NCBI GenBank assembly: GCA_902702965.1
Contig: CACRXP010000018.1
Span: forward strand, 657,253 to 721,252
DNA from: Spirometra erinaceieuropaei
Lineage: Eukaryota; Platyhelminthes; Cestoda; Diphyllobothriidea; Diphyllobothriidae
DNA length: 64,000 bases
Direction: 5' to 3'
This document shows positions 19,236 to 30,908 of this stretch, piece after piece (the first letter of the stretch is position 1; each line of letters begins with the position of its first letter). The position numbers were made by a program, and so were the translations under genes. The notes below the pieces were generated by a model, which worked only from the letters and a program-made list of their open reading frames with translations, ran no database searches and was not told the DNA's origin.

Positions 19236-22040
19236 GCATTTGTTATAAATGCGCATTCCCAATAACGTCCGCCGAACTCCGATCCAGCTTCCCTGCTGGT
19301 TTAGCTCGTCTGCTGCGCGACCTTTTTAGGGGGCAAGTATTAAAACATAAGCGGACCCACTACACACATGCATCCTCATTCGGATCTGAGTGGTAGAGTC
19401 TTCGCCTGTAAACGATTTCGGCACATATTTTCTTCATTCTATTAAAATGAAAATTGAGAGTTTCTGACCGCCTACTCAAACACTCTCTTGGTTTAGCTGC
19501 AGACGGTCTCTGTCGTTTGCGTATAACAATTCCCGACACCTACCACCGACCAGACGCAAGTCCGGTATTTAAGTAGCTCTGCATTGCACAAAACACTCGA
19601 CTGATAGTGCGCCTTATTTCCTGGTTAATTTCCTCGCAATTAAATATATGCATTAACATACATTAAAATAAAGCTAAGGTTAATCCAGTCAGAGACATGT
19701 TGGCGGTTTCTCCGTCATGAATGCTTTATAATGCAACTTTATGAGTTTGCAATACAATCGCATTCTGAATTTTTGAAAGGCGACACATATTTTTTGTGAT
19801 GCTTTCAATTCACACGTCGCAAGGCCACAAGAGGGTCTGGGTGGACTGAAATCCGCAGGTCCTGCCAATTTATGTTAGTATTTAGAAGCCTGAGGTCGGT
19901 GCGGCTGCAAGCTGAAACAAGGCACTGAAACTAAAACGACCTGGGGCTTGACCTAATTAACACATTCACGGCTCATGAATCAACGTATTTTTCAGCGATT
20001 GCTGACTATGCGAAAATACTTCAACTACTGAAACGAAGAAAGTAGAACTTGAAGTTACACGAAGTCGGAAGACGGAAGAAGACAGGTGGAACCGCTTAAA
20101 TGCATTTTCGGTTCTCCTATCTTCCGATGCTCAACGGAATTTAAATTTCTGACGGAACGGGGTAGAAAGTAACGCAGCGGCTATACAATTCCTTCATGCC
20201 TTACTTTAAATTGTACCTTATTGAAAACCCTCCACAATCAACTCAATTTTAGGAGAGAGGTAATTTGAAACGAAAAATACACCCCAGTAAGAGAAGGTAG
20301 CTGCGCAGCTGACTCAGTCATTTGGTCCTGAATTTTCAACATAGGAATTATTACTTCCATGCCTATGAGCCCATACCAGATAACCCATGATGCTATCTTT
20401 CAAGCGAACCAATACAGTCCTATAGAATACTGCACTGGGATTGAAACCAAGCACTTCAGACTCGAAAAACATATATAGGACTATGAATTTTCATACAGAG
20501 CTTCATTTTATCAGGTGAATCTTTTAAATTTCTTAAGTACCTTCTTATGTGTAATAACCAGTGTCCTAGGAGTGCTTAACGGACGTTATAGAAGTGAAAT
20601 CGTTTCCAAGATGAAGTACGTATTTATAAAACGGAATAAACGCCTCTTCACCGTTAGTTTCGCAAAGGGGAAATTTAGAAAATTTCCGTCCTAATAGAAA
20701 TCTTATTAAACCTGACGATCAACGAAATTAGTGTTAAAAAACTTTCTCCTCCTGCCTCATACACGAGCTCCACTTCTGTAGGTCAAATTTCAGTTGAAAA
20801 CTCCACTACTGAGCATATTTTATCGGACACTTTTTTCTTGAAAACGGAAAGGTCCCATCGATGACATTGAATATCCGTGGACATTGTCGAAAGAACTGGA
20901 GATTTCATTTCTTTCGACACTCACTCATTAAGGTCTCATCGAGAAGACATTTCGGATGTTCGGTAGGGCATCCTCTCGTCGGTCAAACGGCAACTTTTCA
21001 GGTGCAGATGAATAGTCGGAAGCCAGTGTACACTGAAACAGAGAAGTCATCTCTCAAATCACTTCTGTGATGGATACAGAACACTCTGAGTTGTTACTTA
21101 TACACTCGGATGTGAAAGTATTTTCGAGATTATCACCTCATCAGCAAACACGATCTTGTCTCAGGCAAGTGCATTTAGACTGTCTGAAACGTATAGTAGC
21201 ATAAAAAGCAACCAAACACTGATCCTTAATGGGAGGCGCTTGTCCGATTTAGCTCTTTCTATATGATTGTTTTCGGCACAAACTCCCTGCTTTTGATCAA
21301 CTATGGACTAACTATGAAGTTCAGAATGTATAGGTCCGTACCACATGAGGTTAACTCAGGTAAAGGTGTCTGGTATAGACCCCTTTTAACATTATTGATG
21401 CAGACACATGCGAAGTCTGCAGCAAAATCATCCTCCAAAAAGGTTAGCAGATCCGCAAAACAGGAGCTTTTTTCATGAAGTAGGATTATATGGAAAATGG
21501 AAAAGTGGCGGCCCGTGGTCCCACATCCTTCTACTGAAAATAATATCTGCTTTTATGTCTTCTACAATCCATATTGCCTTAATGCATATTCCAGTTATTG
21601 AAGGCGCAAGTAATTATGTGCATTTGTAGTGCAGTTATCTTCACAACAGATCTCCGATACGAATGAAAACTGCGGCGAAATTTAAAAAAATTATTAGAAA
21701 ATATCATTTTGTCATTCCGAGTAAGCGTCATCAACTCACACCTTTAGTTTTCTCATTTATTGTATACCTTATAGAGCACAATAAAAGGCTCTTAATTTAT
21801 TGATACATTAAAAAACTGATTTTTGCAAACTAGCAGATCTTAACTACTGCACCTAAACCAGAACCCTTTCACATTTTTCGGAAACTGAGATGTGGTTGCC
21901 TTGCCGAAGGTGGATTGATTAAAGCCTCATGCTTGAAACAGAAACTGCCAAATCCTGGTGTTCATTGTGGAAACTGTGCCCGCATTCATGGCAATTTAAT
22001 CGTGGCCGAGCCACCAAGATTTATTACAGATGAGTAAGAT
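19236..22040. other. AT-rich intergenic stretch, no gene recognised
   Basis: Only short frames (20861-21070, 21263-21478, 21408-21629) without domains or splice support. A small hairpin with 11-bp arms (TGTCGAAAGAA) lies near 20886-20920. Confidence 0.55.
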
Positions 22041-22391
22041 TGACTTATGTGGCCCCCCGAACAGGAGGTGAGGATAGGAACCGCGTGCAATACGGGTGGT
22101 TTCGAGCTCTCCTCCAGCGAAATAAGGGTCAGGGTCACATTAAGGCTTTGGTTTAGAGCTAGACTTAAAGGTAACGGGAAGAAAAGCCAGGATCAAAATT
22201 TGGGGTTAAGGTGCGAAATAGTGCTAACTGTGGAGTTAATGTTTAGTGTCGGGTTAGGGTCAAGGTTAAGGCAACAGTCTGGTTATTACACGAGAGTACC
22301 TTACCCTTTCCAGAATTATTTGCACGTCAACCTTTACTACTTGCGCGTGGCGTACCTTCTCCCCTTCCTTCTTCAAGGAGCACATAAGTCA
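22041..22391. mobile_element. TIR element with telomere-like core (copy 1)
   Basis: The ends TGACTTATGTG (22041) and CACATAAGTCA (ending 22391) are perfect 11-bp inverted repeats, continued by GGCCCCCCGA and TCAAGGAG. The interior holds degenerate AGGGTCAGGG, GGGTTAGGGT and AAGGTTAAGG units. Related elements with similar TIRs (GTTATGTAGCCCCACC-type) are at 48042-48355 and 57261-57574. There is no coding capacity, so it is probably non-autonomous. Confidence 0.6.
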
Positions 22392-22429
22392 GCCCTACCT
22401 GGAAAGCGTATTTTGATGCGGCCTGTAAG

Positions 22430-24255
22430 TTCACTTGCCAATGGCTACTTTCGGAATAATCGCTGTACTACGCAAAAAGAACATCTACATTTCGAGAAAA
22501 TCTGGGTGGCTGATTGCTCTTGTAAGATGAAAACTGGACTTTTCACAGTACTTGAATGTTTCCATAGTTTTGTCTATATTTCGCGAAATAATATATGTCT
22601 AACTCGCGCTAACTTTGCATCCCCTGGGTGTTATTAAGTTGACAGGCTTATGCAACCCGCAAACTGAGTGTTCGTAGTTTGATCTGACATGCAGGTCTTA
22701 AGGATCAGCCGAAGAAAGACCAGGGATAAACTGACTAATTGACTGAGTAAAGTGTTTTTGAACTCAAAACCCCGCCAAAAACTAGTCCAACACAGCAGTC
22801 TGAGAAGAGAGGATCAGGTCAGGCGATATGAAAAGCTGTGAATTACGCCCCATCGCAGGAGTTTAGAAATGCCACGACACACTTAGTTTACTGATTTCGA
22901 TGTGCTTTTTGGGTGGCGTAATAAAAAAAATAAGTAGGTTAAAATAGACTTCTTAAGTATTCTTCATGATGCCGAGATCCCAGACGCTCTTCCTCATTGA
23001 ATACAAAGACACTTGTACACATTTTTGATAGATTAAATATTATTTAATTTGATAGCTAAAATAAGAGGACTTGTTAGTAGCGATCGCGTTGCAGAAGTGG
23101 CGAAATATAGAATTTATAGTAGAAAGGCAACCCTAAGGTCAGTGCCCGTTATACTGTAGTAACAGGGAAGGATCCGGCGTCCAAATATATTTTACCGACT
23201 TGTATATATAAAAATACAAATAAAAACACGAAAAACATCCAAGCATACACAATGTTTTTTCATATTACAACCGTTGGAATCGTTCAAAGTGGTCAGCCTT
23301 CAGTCTTCTGGTCAAAAGCCAATATATTTTAATGAAGAGAAATAAGTTTCTGGGTTTTTCTTTGGCATTTGTTCGTCACGTTTTGAACAATTTTATGCTC
23401 TCAGAGCAGGTAATTTCAAGAAGTCTCCAACTCTTTCTACCATTTCAAACGGGAAAGAAAAGCAAAAGTTTCTCCCCACAGTACCCGTCAAATCTTTCAG
23501 AATGTTGAAGTATGAAAAGATGAGTTAACAAGGGGAAGTCCAGCGAACGGTCAGGCGTTTGGGAGAAACAGCTCATTTAAATCGCAATGATGCCACCCAG
23601 CTTAAAGTACGTTGCCATTCATGGTATGCTAACGAGATCTTAAAAAACGAGAAATCGCCAATGCCGAATTCCGAAATAATCGCTGTGTTACGTAAAAGGG
23701 ACATCTAAACCTTCATGAAATTCCGGCAGCTTATTTACCTATGCATGACGAAAACTGAATTATTCCTATTACATAAGTGCTCGCATAATTTACGCATTGA
23801 AGTGAGGTACTTATCCACCCGTCAACTGACTGTTCGTAGTTTGATCTGGAGTGTGGGTTTCAGGGATTAGCGAAGAAAGGATACAAGCTGACTGATTGAC
23901 CGATTAAAGTGTTGTTGAACTCAAAACCCTGCCAACAATCAGTCTAGCACAGCAGTCTGAGAGCAGGGCATGGGGTCAAGCGGTGCGAATGCTGACTGAT
24001 GTACCATCACCGGCTTACAGAAATACCACAGCAAATGTGTTTGCAGATGTCGGTGTGGGTTTCGGCAAAGTAGTGGGCAAAATTGGCATGTTGACAGAAA
24101 CTACTTCGACACAGGTCGAAATGTTGAGGTCCCGGGCCCTCTTTCGCCTTGACTACAAAAACATCCAGACATTTGAAAATGACTTATGTGGTGTCTATGA
24201 TAAGAGGACTTGTGTACAGCTTTCGCGTTGCAATAGTGATGAAATATTAAATTAA
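22430..24255 (+). repeat. Diverged tandem duplication, about 1.1-1.2 kb period
   Basis: Segment 22440-23100 is repeated in 23640-24250. Shared blocks are CGGAATAATCGCTGT (with a one-base difference), TGTTCGTAGTTTGATCTG, GAACTCAAAACCC and CACAGCAGTCTGAGA. The frame 23983-24255 is open only in the second copy and is broken in the first. I therefore do not call it coding. Confidence 0.65.
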
Positions 24256-25058
24256 TTGTAAAAATAAAACTTTGTGTCAGGGCCGTTATACTGGATCAGA
24301 CGTTGAAGGAATCGACCTTCAAATGTGCCTTTCCCGTTTGTCAGTATAAGGAACACCCTAGTCGATGGAAGTGTCCAAAGTATGCACCATCCAGTCTTAT
24401 GATCAAAACTCAATAATTTGGCTTGATAAAATTATCAGCATAGTGTATTTAATGTCGAAGTGTTTGGGACAGTACCATTTTAAAAATGCCATTCGGGTTA
24501 CGAAAATGGTTATATGGTCCACTGCGATATACAAATGAACATTTAGGTTTTCAGCGTCGGTAGATTTTACTTGAACATCTAGTCAAACTGTCAGCTCTAC
24601 TGAATTTTTGCATACAAACACAATTTTCACCTTGTCTACACACATATGGAAATGCATCTGGAACTGGTCCATAGAACAGGCAATGTGGGGGTTGGCACAA
24701 CTAAAAACAAAATTTTATCAGTGCCAACTCAGAGGCCGTCTCTCCTCGGGTAAAGCGAAATGCAAATTCCTACACGACCCGACGCATGCAAATCCACTTG
24801 AGCTTCTAAAAGCAAGTCACGCATAAATATTCTGGCATGGATCATAAACACTCTGCAGGATGCCAAGACGCAGTATGGCAATGCAGACACAGCAAGACTG
24901 CATGAGTAAACTCAGGTGACCAGTACAGAGTCAGTGTCTATTTAACGCCGCATTGTGAAAGTATTGATGGTAACACAACCGTGCTCACACTTGCGGATAT
25001 CTTTATGAGATAACTAGAAATGAACCAGCTTTAATAGTAGTGAAAATCCGATTCCCAG

Positions 25059-25814
25059 GTGGCATATCAAATGAAGAGTGGGCGTTCACCGGGAGGGGTT
25101 TATTTGACGTTCCTCCGAGAACTTTTCAGAGCCAATGGCTATCCACGGCCATTCATAGAACGAAGCCGGAGGCAGCCAAAGAAACGGAACGAGGAGCACA
25201 GTCAGCCAAGCTCGTGGCGGAGCATTCCGTACATTAAAGGGGTCTCCGAAGTCGTGGCTCGATCACTCGCGCCACTCGGAATAGGTGTTGCCCACAGGCC
25301 TGACTCAACAATCCGCCGGCAAGTGATGCGGCCGAAAGATCCGATCCCTAAGCAGGAGATGTCGGCCGTTGTCTACCGACTCCAATGCAGCTGCGGAGGT
25401 TGCGACTACGTTGGGGAAACCGGCCGACGGCTGCAAACGCGAATGCACGAGCATAAGTTGGCCGTGCGAAGGTTGGACCCAAAGTCGGAGGTAGCAACCC
25501 ATGCCGCGCAAATGGGACACATCTTCAACTTTGACGCCGTTGAGATTGTGGGCCGGGGCGGCGACCACACAGCAAGGCAAGTGCAAGAAGCCTGGATGTC
25601 CACCGACCGCTCTGTCAACCGCCACATTAATTTGCCTCCCCCTTATCTGACTTTACGAACCTTCTTAGCGGGGGACAGTCACGTCGCCGGACAATCGGGG
25701 CCGTCAGTCATCACCGCGGCCGACGGGGGCGATTCAGGTAACGGTGACATGCGGGTTGGATGCAGCCACACAGGCGGCATTGGCGGATCACGCATTGGAC
25801 AAAGGGCGCCATAA
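25059..25814 (+). CDS. C-terminal part of Penelope-like retroelement protein, GIY-YIG endonuclease domain
   Basis: An uninterrupted frame of 251 residues. It opens with the connector FLRELFRANGYPRPFIERS and IPYIKGVSEVVARSLAPLGI, then VAHRPDSTIRRQVM. A Cys-containing lead-in (LQCSCGGCDYVGETGRRL) carries the GIY-YIG-type core YVGETGRRLQTRMHEH. EAWMSTDRSVNRHINLP near residues 180-197 provides the Glu-rich C-terminal block typical of PLEs. In PLEs this endonuclease nicks target DNA so the RT can prime. The RT is absent here because of 5' truncation, so the frame cannot act alone. The absence of stops suggests a fairly recent insertion. The listed Met is simply the first one; expression is not implied. 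Confidence 0.9.
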   Translation: MAYQMKSGRSPGGVYLTFLRELFRANGYPRPFIERSRRQPKKRNEEHSQPSSWRSIPYIKGVSEVVARSLAPLGIGVAHRPDSTIRRQVMRPKDPIPKQEMSAVVYRLQCSCGGCDYVGETGRRLQTRMHEHKLAVRRLDPKSEVATHAAQMGHIFNFDAVEIVGRGGDHTARQVQEAWMSTDRSVNRHINLPPPYLTLRTFLAGDSHVAGQSGPSVITAADGGDSGNGDMRVGCSHTGGIGGSRIGQRAP

Positions 25815-25842
25815 TAAGGAGTGCTGTGCACAGGACCTCTCA

Positions 25843-25887
25843 GTCCCTGAAGATGGGTAGACGAGTAAACTACCCGAAACGTCGGAT
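25843..25887 (+). ncRNA. Hammerhead-like ribozyme motif in the PLE tail
   Basis: Order: GTCC (stem I), CTGAAGA, T, stem II GGGTAG-9-nt loop-CTACCC, GAAAC-GTC, GGAT (stem I). The variable core position is A instead of U (CUGAAGA), which the hammerhead consensus CUGANGA allows. Stem III is only AC/GU. It belongs to a different PLE family from the units at 15.5 and 47.3 kb but has the same design, including the extra U before stem II. Confidence 0.6.
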
Positions 25888-25939
25888 CTCAAATAAACCC
25901 CTCCCGGTGAACGCCCACTCTTCTTTTGAACCAGCTTTA

Positions 25940-27228
25940 TTCGGTTATTAATAAATTTGCTCGTTATAATCGATATTTTAATAGGATTTCCGTAAATATG
26001 GTGAAAACCGTAATTTAGACACCCCCTTGATAATGTAAATCAAGCTCACCAAACGTCGATCTTCACTTTAGAATATAAGCAGGCAGCGTATTTTCCCTTT
26101 GCGGAAATCGTGTTTATAAGATTCTCTCATCTATGCAAGTGCACTTTACGGCAAAACATAACAGTACAGAGATTTCTAAAGTTTCATTCCTTTGTGCCGG
26201 TAACGAACCTTTGTCCCCTAACTAAACAACGGAGCCGAGACAATATCTACTCCGGCCATTCAGAGAATGTATTTGCAAGGAAATGGATGTCGCGATAAGT
26301 AAATTGAGGTATGCGTTGAGGAACGACACCCAACATGCACGCCGGCATGGCTCAAACGAAGAAACTACTTCTCACTTTGCCGTTTAGAGGGGAACCTGGG
26401 CAGGCATTTTGTATTTTTTGACCAAGCCAAGCTCCACACTTTTGTACCCGTGTCTTGACGTGACGCGTTACAGCGAGGACACGGAGGTTAATCTTTTCTC
26501 CCTCTATGACCACTGATCATTGTTAACTTTCATTTTTTGTTGTTTTGCCGTAACGTATTTCTTTCTGCTGCATTGGCAGGATGTTGGGAAATCTTATATG
26601 TAGGTTTGCACTTTCGATTCTGTGTATATATTGATTAACTGATCAAACGATTCACTTACGCATCGTAATATTAACAGCGTTTGTTTGTATAGAATTACGA
26701 TTTGAGATTGACATGGATAACGAAAATAGAGTCAATGACTGGTCGAAATTGGGTTGGATTGTTGCTAGTATGGCATGTGTCACTTTCGTCCGTTATATTT
26801 AGTTGTTATAAATGCATTTCTAAACGAAGGTATTGAAATCTTGATTCTCAATACGCCGAAACGAGGTTGAGTTAGTGTCCGAGGACATAAAACAAATGAC
26901 CCATATAGAAAATGTTTGTTTGAACTACTTCTTTTTAAAAATTAATTGGTTTTTAAAGTACAAAGGATATTGAGTTAAAGTAGAGGAATGGGCGCAATTT
27001 GTGCAATGTCCCGGGATCATTTGAGTTGCTCTAATGCCGAGTCCGTGGCGTTTTGGCTCTTCAAAAAATGTTCCCGCGCAGTTTACAGGCATACTTCTAT
27101 CCACACAAAAGGCGTAAAGGTCGTAGGAGCCAATAAGAACGAAACTGTAGAATTCACATGCGTGGATTGGAGTCTGCGATTTATATAATAAAAAAAGGTG
27201 GTAGATAGAGTAACCGGACGAAACAGCG
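25940..27228. other. Intergenic, upstream of the first secreted-family gene
   Basis: I see no gene. The frames 26110-26298 and 26988-27188 lack signal peptides and splice support. I could not assign a promoter. Confidence 0.45.
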
Positions 27229-28358
27229 ATGAAATATAAAATCTGTTATTTTTTTACGTTCCTACTTTGTGCACGTGCATGTCTAGTGGCAAGAAGTAAG
27301 TTTTTATTCGCAAAATAAAAACATAATCAATCTTTTAAGTCCTGAGTTATAATTAATAAAATGCTAACATTTACTAAAAATTTCAGCAGATGCGCCTTTT
27401 GCTTATTTATGCAGACTCAAAAATAAATTTCTAGATAAAAACTGTCGTACTTACTTGTCCGCGGTCGTTCAGTTTATGGCAAACTGTTGAAGAGATTTCA
27501 TAATTTTGACCCTTCAATTTTTCTGGAGATATTCTTTTTCTAAGACAATGATGCGGCCCGTGTAACTGTACGTCTACACATTTTGCTTGTTTATCGCCAC
27601 CTTAGCTTTAATACAAAAACAAATTTTGGGCCAAAATTTTGCCCTTCTTTGAAGTCCAAAATGATTCGCCCACTCTGTTGATCCTTAGAAACAAAAATGT
27701 GTCCAAAACACGGAGACACAGTTTATTTACCCGAAGCGGTTGAACATCTGTTGGAAAAACCGTACGATATTAGTGTAAGACGAAATTTCAGCCGTGATTC
27801 ATCAACGGAAATGAAAATGCACATTGGCGGAAAGGCCGTTGTCAGAGAGTGCGAATATCTGAAGGGTATATTGCACAAACGAGCCGTGAAGTTCCGATGC
27901 ATTCTAACGTTTCCTTCTGTAACTGTTAGCGTTTCTCATTCGGTGAGTCTGAGCTCATTGTTAATAGAATTTATGCCTGTAAAATATTTTTAACACGCTT
28001 CACTGTATTTCTGGCCTTCAAAGCTAGGAAGATGTCCATTACATATTTATTTCAGAATCCACTGCCTGCTACAAATGTGCCTTCGTGGACAAATGTCCCT
28101 CATCTGGAATGTACATTTATTGACGTATTTTCAAAAGTCACAGTTGACATTTCTCACGCATACAGAAATGATCGCAAGCGAGGCATTATTCTTCTGCCTG
28201 TAATTCAAGTTTACAATCTTTCTGGTAATTCGCCAATGTATTATGTTAAAGGCCTCGAAAGAGGTTTTTCAGTATGGTCGCTGATAGATCCGCGAGATAT
28301 GGAAGATTTTTTAAACGAGGCACTATTATATGCCAAACCGTTGTATTGCCACCACTAG
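27229..28358 (+). CDS. Predicted secreted cysteine-containing protein, family member A
   Basis: Three exons: 27229-27295 (67 nt), 27689-27942 and 28056-28355 plus stop. All junctions are GT-AG, with phases 1 and 0, giving 207 residues. Exon 1 is a signal peptide (MKYKICYFFTFLLCARACL). Exon 2 begins TKMCPKHGDTVYLPEAVEHL and has Cys in VRECEYL and KFRCILTFPSVTVSVSHS. Exon 3 has PHLECTFIDVFSKVTVDIS, SVWSLIDPRDMEDFLNEAL and the end PLYCHH. The protein is thus likely exported, with disulphide bonds. I do not recognise the fold. It is about 40% identical by eye to member B in exon 3, and shares exon lengths and phases with the gene at 48784-50152. A poly(A) signal AATAAA lies 5 bases after the stop. 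Confidence 0.82.
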
Positions 28359-28362
28359 TTAT

Positions 28363-28368
28363 AATAAA
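28363..28368 (+). terminator. Poly(A) signal of member A
   Basis: AATAAA begins 5 bases after the TAG stop (28356-28358), implying a very short 3' UTR. Confidence 0.6.
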
Positions 28369-29340
28369 CATTCTGATAAAAAACGGCGTCTTAGTGATTT
28401 CATTTATCTAATTCCTAAATTGGCGACCTACTGGGTGATCGACCGAGGGGCAAACCGTGTCGCTGTGTAATTGTGTTCAAAAAGGCGCATTGTCTTAAGC
28501 CTTGGTTTCGAAATGCAGTTCCTTTTAGCGCTCTGTGATCTTCTTCGTTGTTCCTGAAAACTCTGAATCTAATCACTGTACTTTTCGGTGTGTCGGTGTT
28601 AACACACTCCCAACGATGTCTACAGTCCGCTACACATCCACGTAAGAGCATGCACGTGAATTCTTTCACAGTGGTATTAGACTTGTGTGGAATACACCGC
28701 TCTCTTTCTCTTCCTACTCCTCCTCCTCCTCCTCCTCCTCCTCCTCCGCAACTGGGCGAGGTGTCATGATAAGCCAAGAAGATCAGAGGTAGCACTCTAT
28801 GGCATAGTTATTTTAACAAATGAAAACACATTGCACTAACTCTTTGTACGATTGCTTACGCGGTACGTTAGAGAATTGTTTTTGGACAGCTTATGCTAAT
28901 AAAATGGTTTTCGAGTACTGGAGCCCGCGTACATGAATTGTTCGAAAAGTAACATATTGTTTGCGGTAGTACCCCAAGGCATGATAATTTTAACAAAGGA
29001 AGGTGCATTGTTGTACAGATAGAAGGAATTCGGCGAGTTAGTAAACAAATCCAGGATTATTTTCGTCTGATGTAAACAATTCTCTACATGGTGGCACTCT
29101 ACGTGCAGGTTCATTTTCCGACCAACAACCGGCCACTTATTCCTAACTCATTCTGTAAAGGCGTACGCGTTCGGTACCCTGATTGGTGTATGTCCTTTTT
29201 ACGTCATAAAATTCACTTTCCGGCGCACTTGTCTTACTTCGGACTTGATCTGATGTTCATGAAGGTCATGATCAGTCTGCCACTTTAGGTGTTGATAAGC
29301 GACCATCATACCTGTGAAATCCGCTATTGTAATAAATATA
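28369..29340. other. Intergenic with a (TCC)n microsatellite
   Basis: A CTC/TCC trinucleotide run spans about 28710-28748. It makes a spurious poly-Gly (minus) and poly-Pro (plus) frame. No gene is recognised. Confidence 0.6.
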
Positions 29341-29873
29341 TATACCTCGACGTAAAATAAAAACAGGAATCCCAGGAAATGCAATAAGCAGAAGGAACGA
29401 TAATGTGGGTAAGCGGAATAGGCAATGGGTTCTCGTTGGAATGTACGATACTAACCAACGAAAAGCATTAGTTGAGCAGTTCAACGACAGAAGTTGTCCT
29501 GCTCTGCGAACCGTCATTACGAAGTGAATCGCAAGAGGAAGCATTGTGGTTACAGATGAGTCGAAGGCTTATAGTCAGCTGTACTCGGAAGGATACTAGC
29601 ACTTTTCCATGAACAACTTTAAGCACTTCAAGGATCCGACGACGAACAAGCGCAACAATTCGATTGAGACGTATTGGAGTCGACTCAAAAAAAAACTTCA
29701 CGAAGGAGGTCCTGTGTTTGATCGACCGTATGAGCTCATATTGACGAAGTACAATATCGTTCCTGGTTCGGCCTGAATTCCATTGGGCTTAAAGAGGCCT
29801 GGGAACTGTTCCTGTTTCACGTTAGAATGGCCTATCCACTATGAATTAAGAGTAGTATGCAAAAATATTTACA
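29341..29873 (+). mobile_element. Merlin/IS1016-like DNA transposase fragment, decayed
   Basis: One + frame reads RQWVLVGMYDTNQRKALVEQ, then LRTVITK, stop, IARGSIVVTDESKAYSQLY, stop, HFSMNNFKHFKDPTTNKRNN and SIETYWSRLKKKLHE. A one-base shift later gives EAWELFLFHVRMAYPL. This matches the second half of the DDE catalytic domain of ISXO2-like (Merlin superfamily) transposases. The Asp of VTDE and the Glu of SIETYWSRLK fit the second and third catalytic positions. Two nonsense codons and a frameshift show it is inactive. The N-terminal half and the first Asp are not recognisable. Merlin elements are known in flatworms, which fits the inferred host. Confidence 0.75.
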
Positions 29874-30034
29874 TTAATGCAAGCAGATTTTTTGAAAAAA
29901 CCTTCTTCCAACACCCATGCCTTGTGTTTCGGAAGTCCTAGAAACCGCAAAGTGGGGGTAGTGTTGGCGATCTGTCCTGATTTTTACAAGTAATTTGGAG
30001 GTTCTGACCATCTTCAAGGAACTGCAAATTGCGA

Positions 30035-30545
30035 ACCATACCTCCAAAATGTGATTGAGAGCGACTCGCGAAGACAACAAAGGGGAGTTGTAGTACCTGC
30101 TTCCGTGCATTAGACGGTAGCGATGTAATTGTTGGTCCGTCTGGTATATTGGATGAGTGGAAGCCCAAACGTTAATAAACGTCTGCGATGTAGTATGAAT
30201 GAAGCATCAGGCCTCCAAAGTGTGATCGTGAGTGGCTCGCGAAGAGAACCAAAAGGAATTTTAGATCCTGCCTCCGACATATAGACGTTAATGATGTATT
30301 CGCCTCTCCGCGTGTTTTGTTTGTCCGTGATAAAACGTAAGTGTTAGGTAACATCCGAGATGTAGTAAATATTTAGTACCATGGTTCGTTGGTGCGATCA
30401 CAAATGACTACGAAGTCAACAACAGAAGAAATTGCCAATTATACGGTTGTGTATTGGACGTCAGCGATGTGTTCGTAGTTCCGTCCGCTAAGTTTGCGTG
30501 AGGTGAAGTCCAAATTCTAAGAAACTTCCACAGTAAGGTAATAAT
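30035..30545. repeat. Two or three diverged units of about 171 bp
   Basis: CCTCCAAAATGTGATTGAGA at 30041 recurs diverged at 30212, with GACTCGCGAAGA/GGCTCGCGAAGA and CCTGCTTCCG/CCTGCCTCCG in register. A weaker third unit may start near 30383. Family unknown. Confidence 0.5.
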
Positions 30546-30561
30546 TTAGTAGCTTGCCTCG

Positions 30562-30908
30562 CTACAACGGTCGCTTCTTAGCTCTCAGAGCTGAGGTCAT
30601 GGTAGATAATGAATCGGTCGATCTACAGCTGTCGCTTCTCAATAATCTGACAGAATGGTTGTGAAACTGAAGCAACAGACAAACTACAGCGGTCGCTTCT
30701 CAACTATCTGAGCAGATAGTAGTGCAGACGAAGTAGCACTACAGCGGTCGCCTTTCAGCTCTCTGATCTGAGGTCATAGTACATAATGAAAGGGTCGATC
30801 TACAGCGATCACCTCTCAACTGTCTGAGGGGATGGTAGTGTAAATGAAGCAACAGGCCAACTACAGCGACCGCTTCCCAACCATCTGAGCAGATGGTAGA
30901 GGTGATGG
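30562..30908. repeat. Tandem repeat with 61/61/55-bp subunits and 177-bp higher-order period
   Basis: Six subunits begin CTACARCGGTCGC-like at 30562, 30623, 30684, 30739, 30800 and 30861. Subunit 1 resembles 4 (GAGGTCAT...TAATGAA...GGTCGAT), 2 resembles 5 (GAAGCAACAG) and 3 resembles 6. The exact repeat distance is therefore 177 bp in each case. This is a small higher-order satellite. Confidence 0.85.

Larger units (their letters stand above)
25021..25939 (+). mobile_element. 5'-truncated Penelope-like element with inverted tail and possible target-site duplication
   Basis: The direct repeat TGAACCAGCTTTA occurs at 25021-25033 and 25927-25939 and is a plausible target-site duplication. Just inside the left end, GAGTGGGCGTTCACCGGGAG (25076 on) is the exact complement of the 3' tail (CTCCCGGTGAACGCCCACTC, about 25900-25920). 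The terminal sequence is thus present inverted at both ends, as is usual for PLE insertions. Between them lie the GIY-YIG frame and, after it, a hammerhead-like motif. The reverse-transcriptase part is missing. Confidence 0.8.

Noticed and set aside
22047..22637. 196-codon plus-strand frame
   Set aside because: It begins in the TIR element and telomere-like core and continues into a duplicated non-coding unit; the second copy of the unit is not open.
28415..28795. Poly-Gly and poly-Pro frames
   Set aside because: Produced by the TCC trinucleotide repeat.
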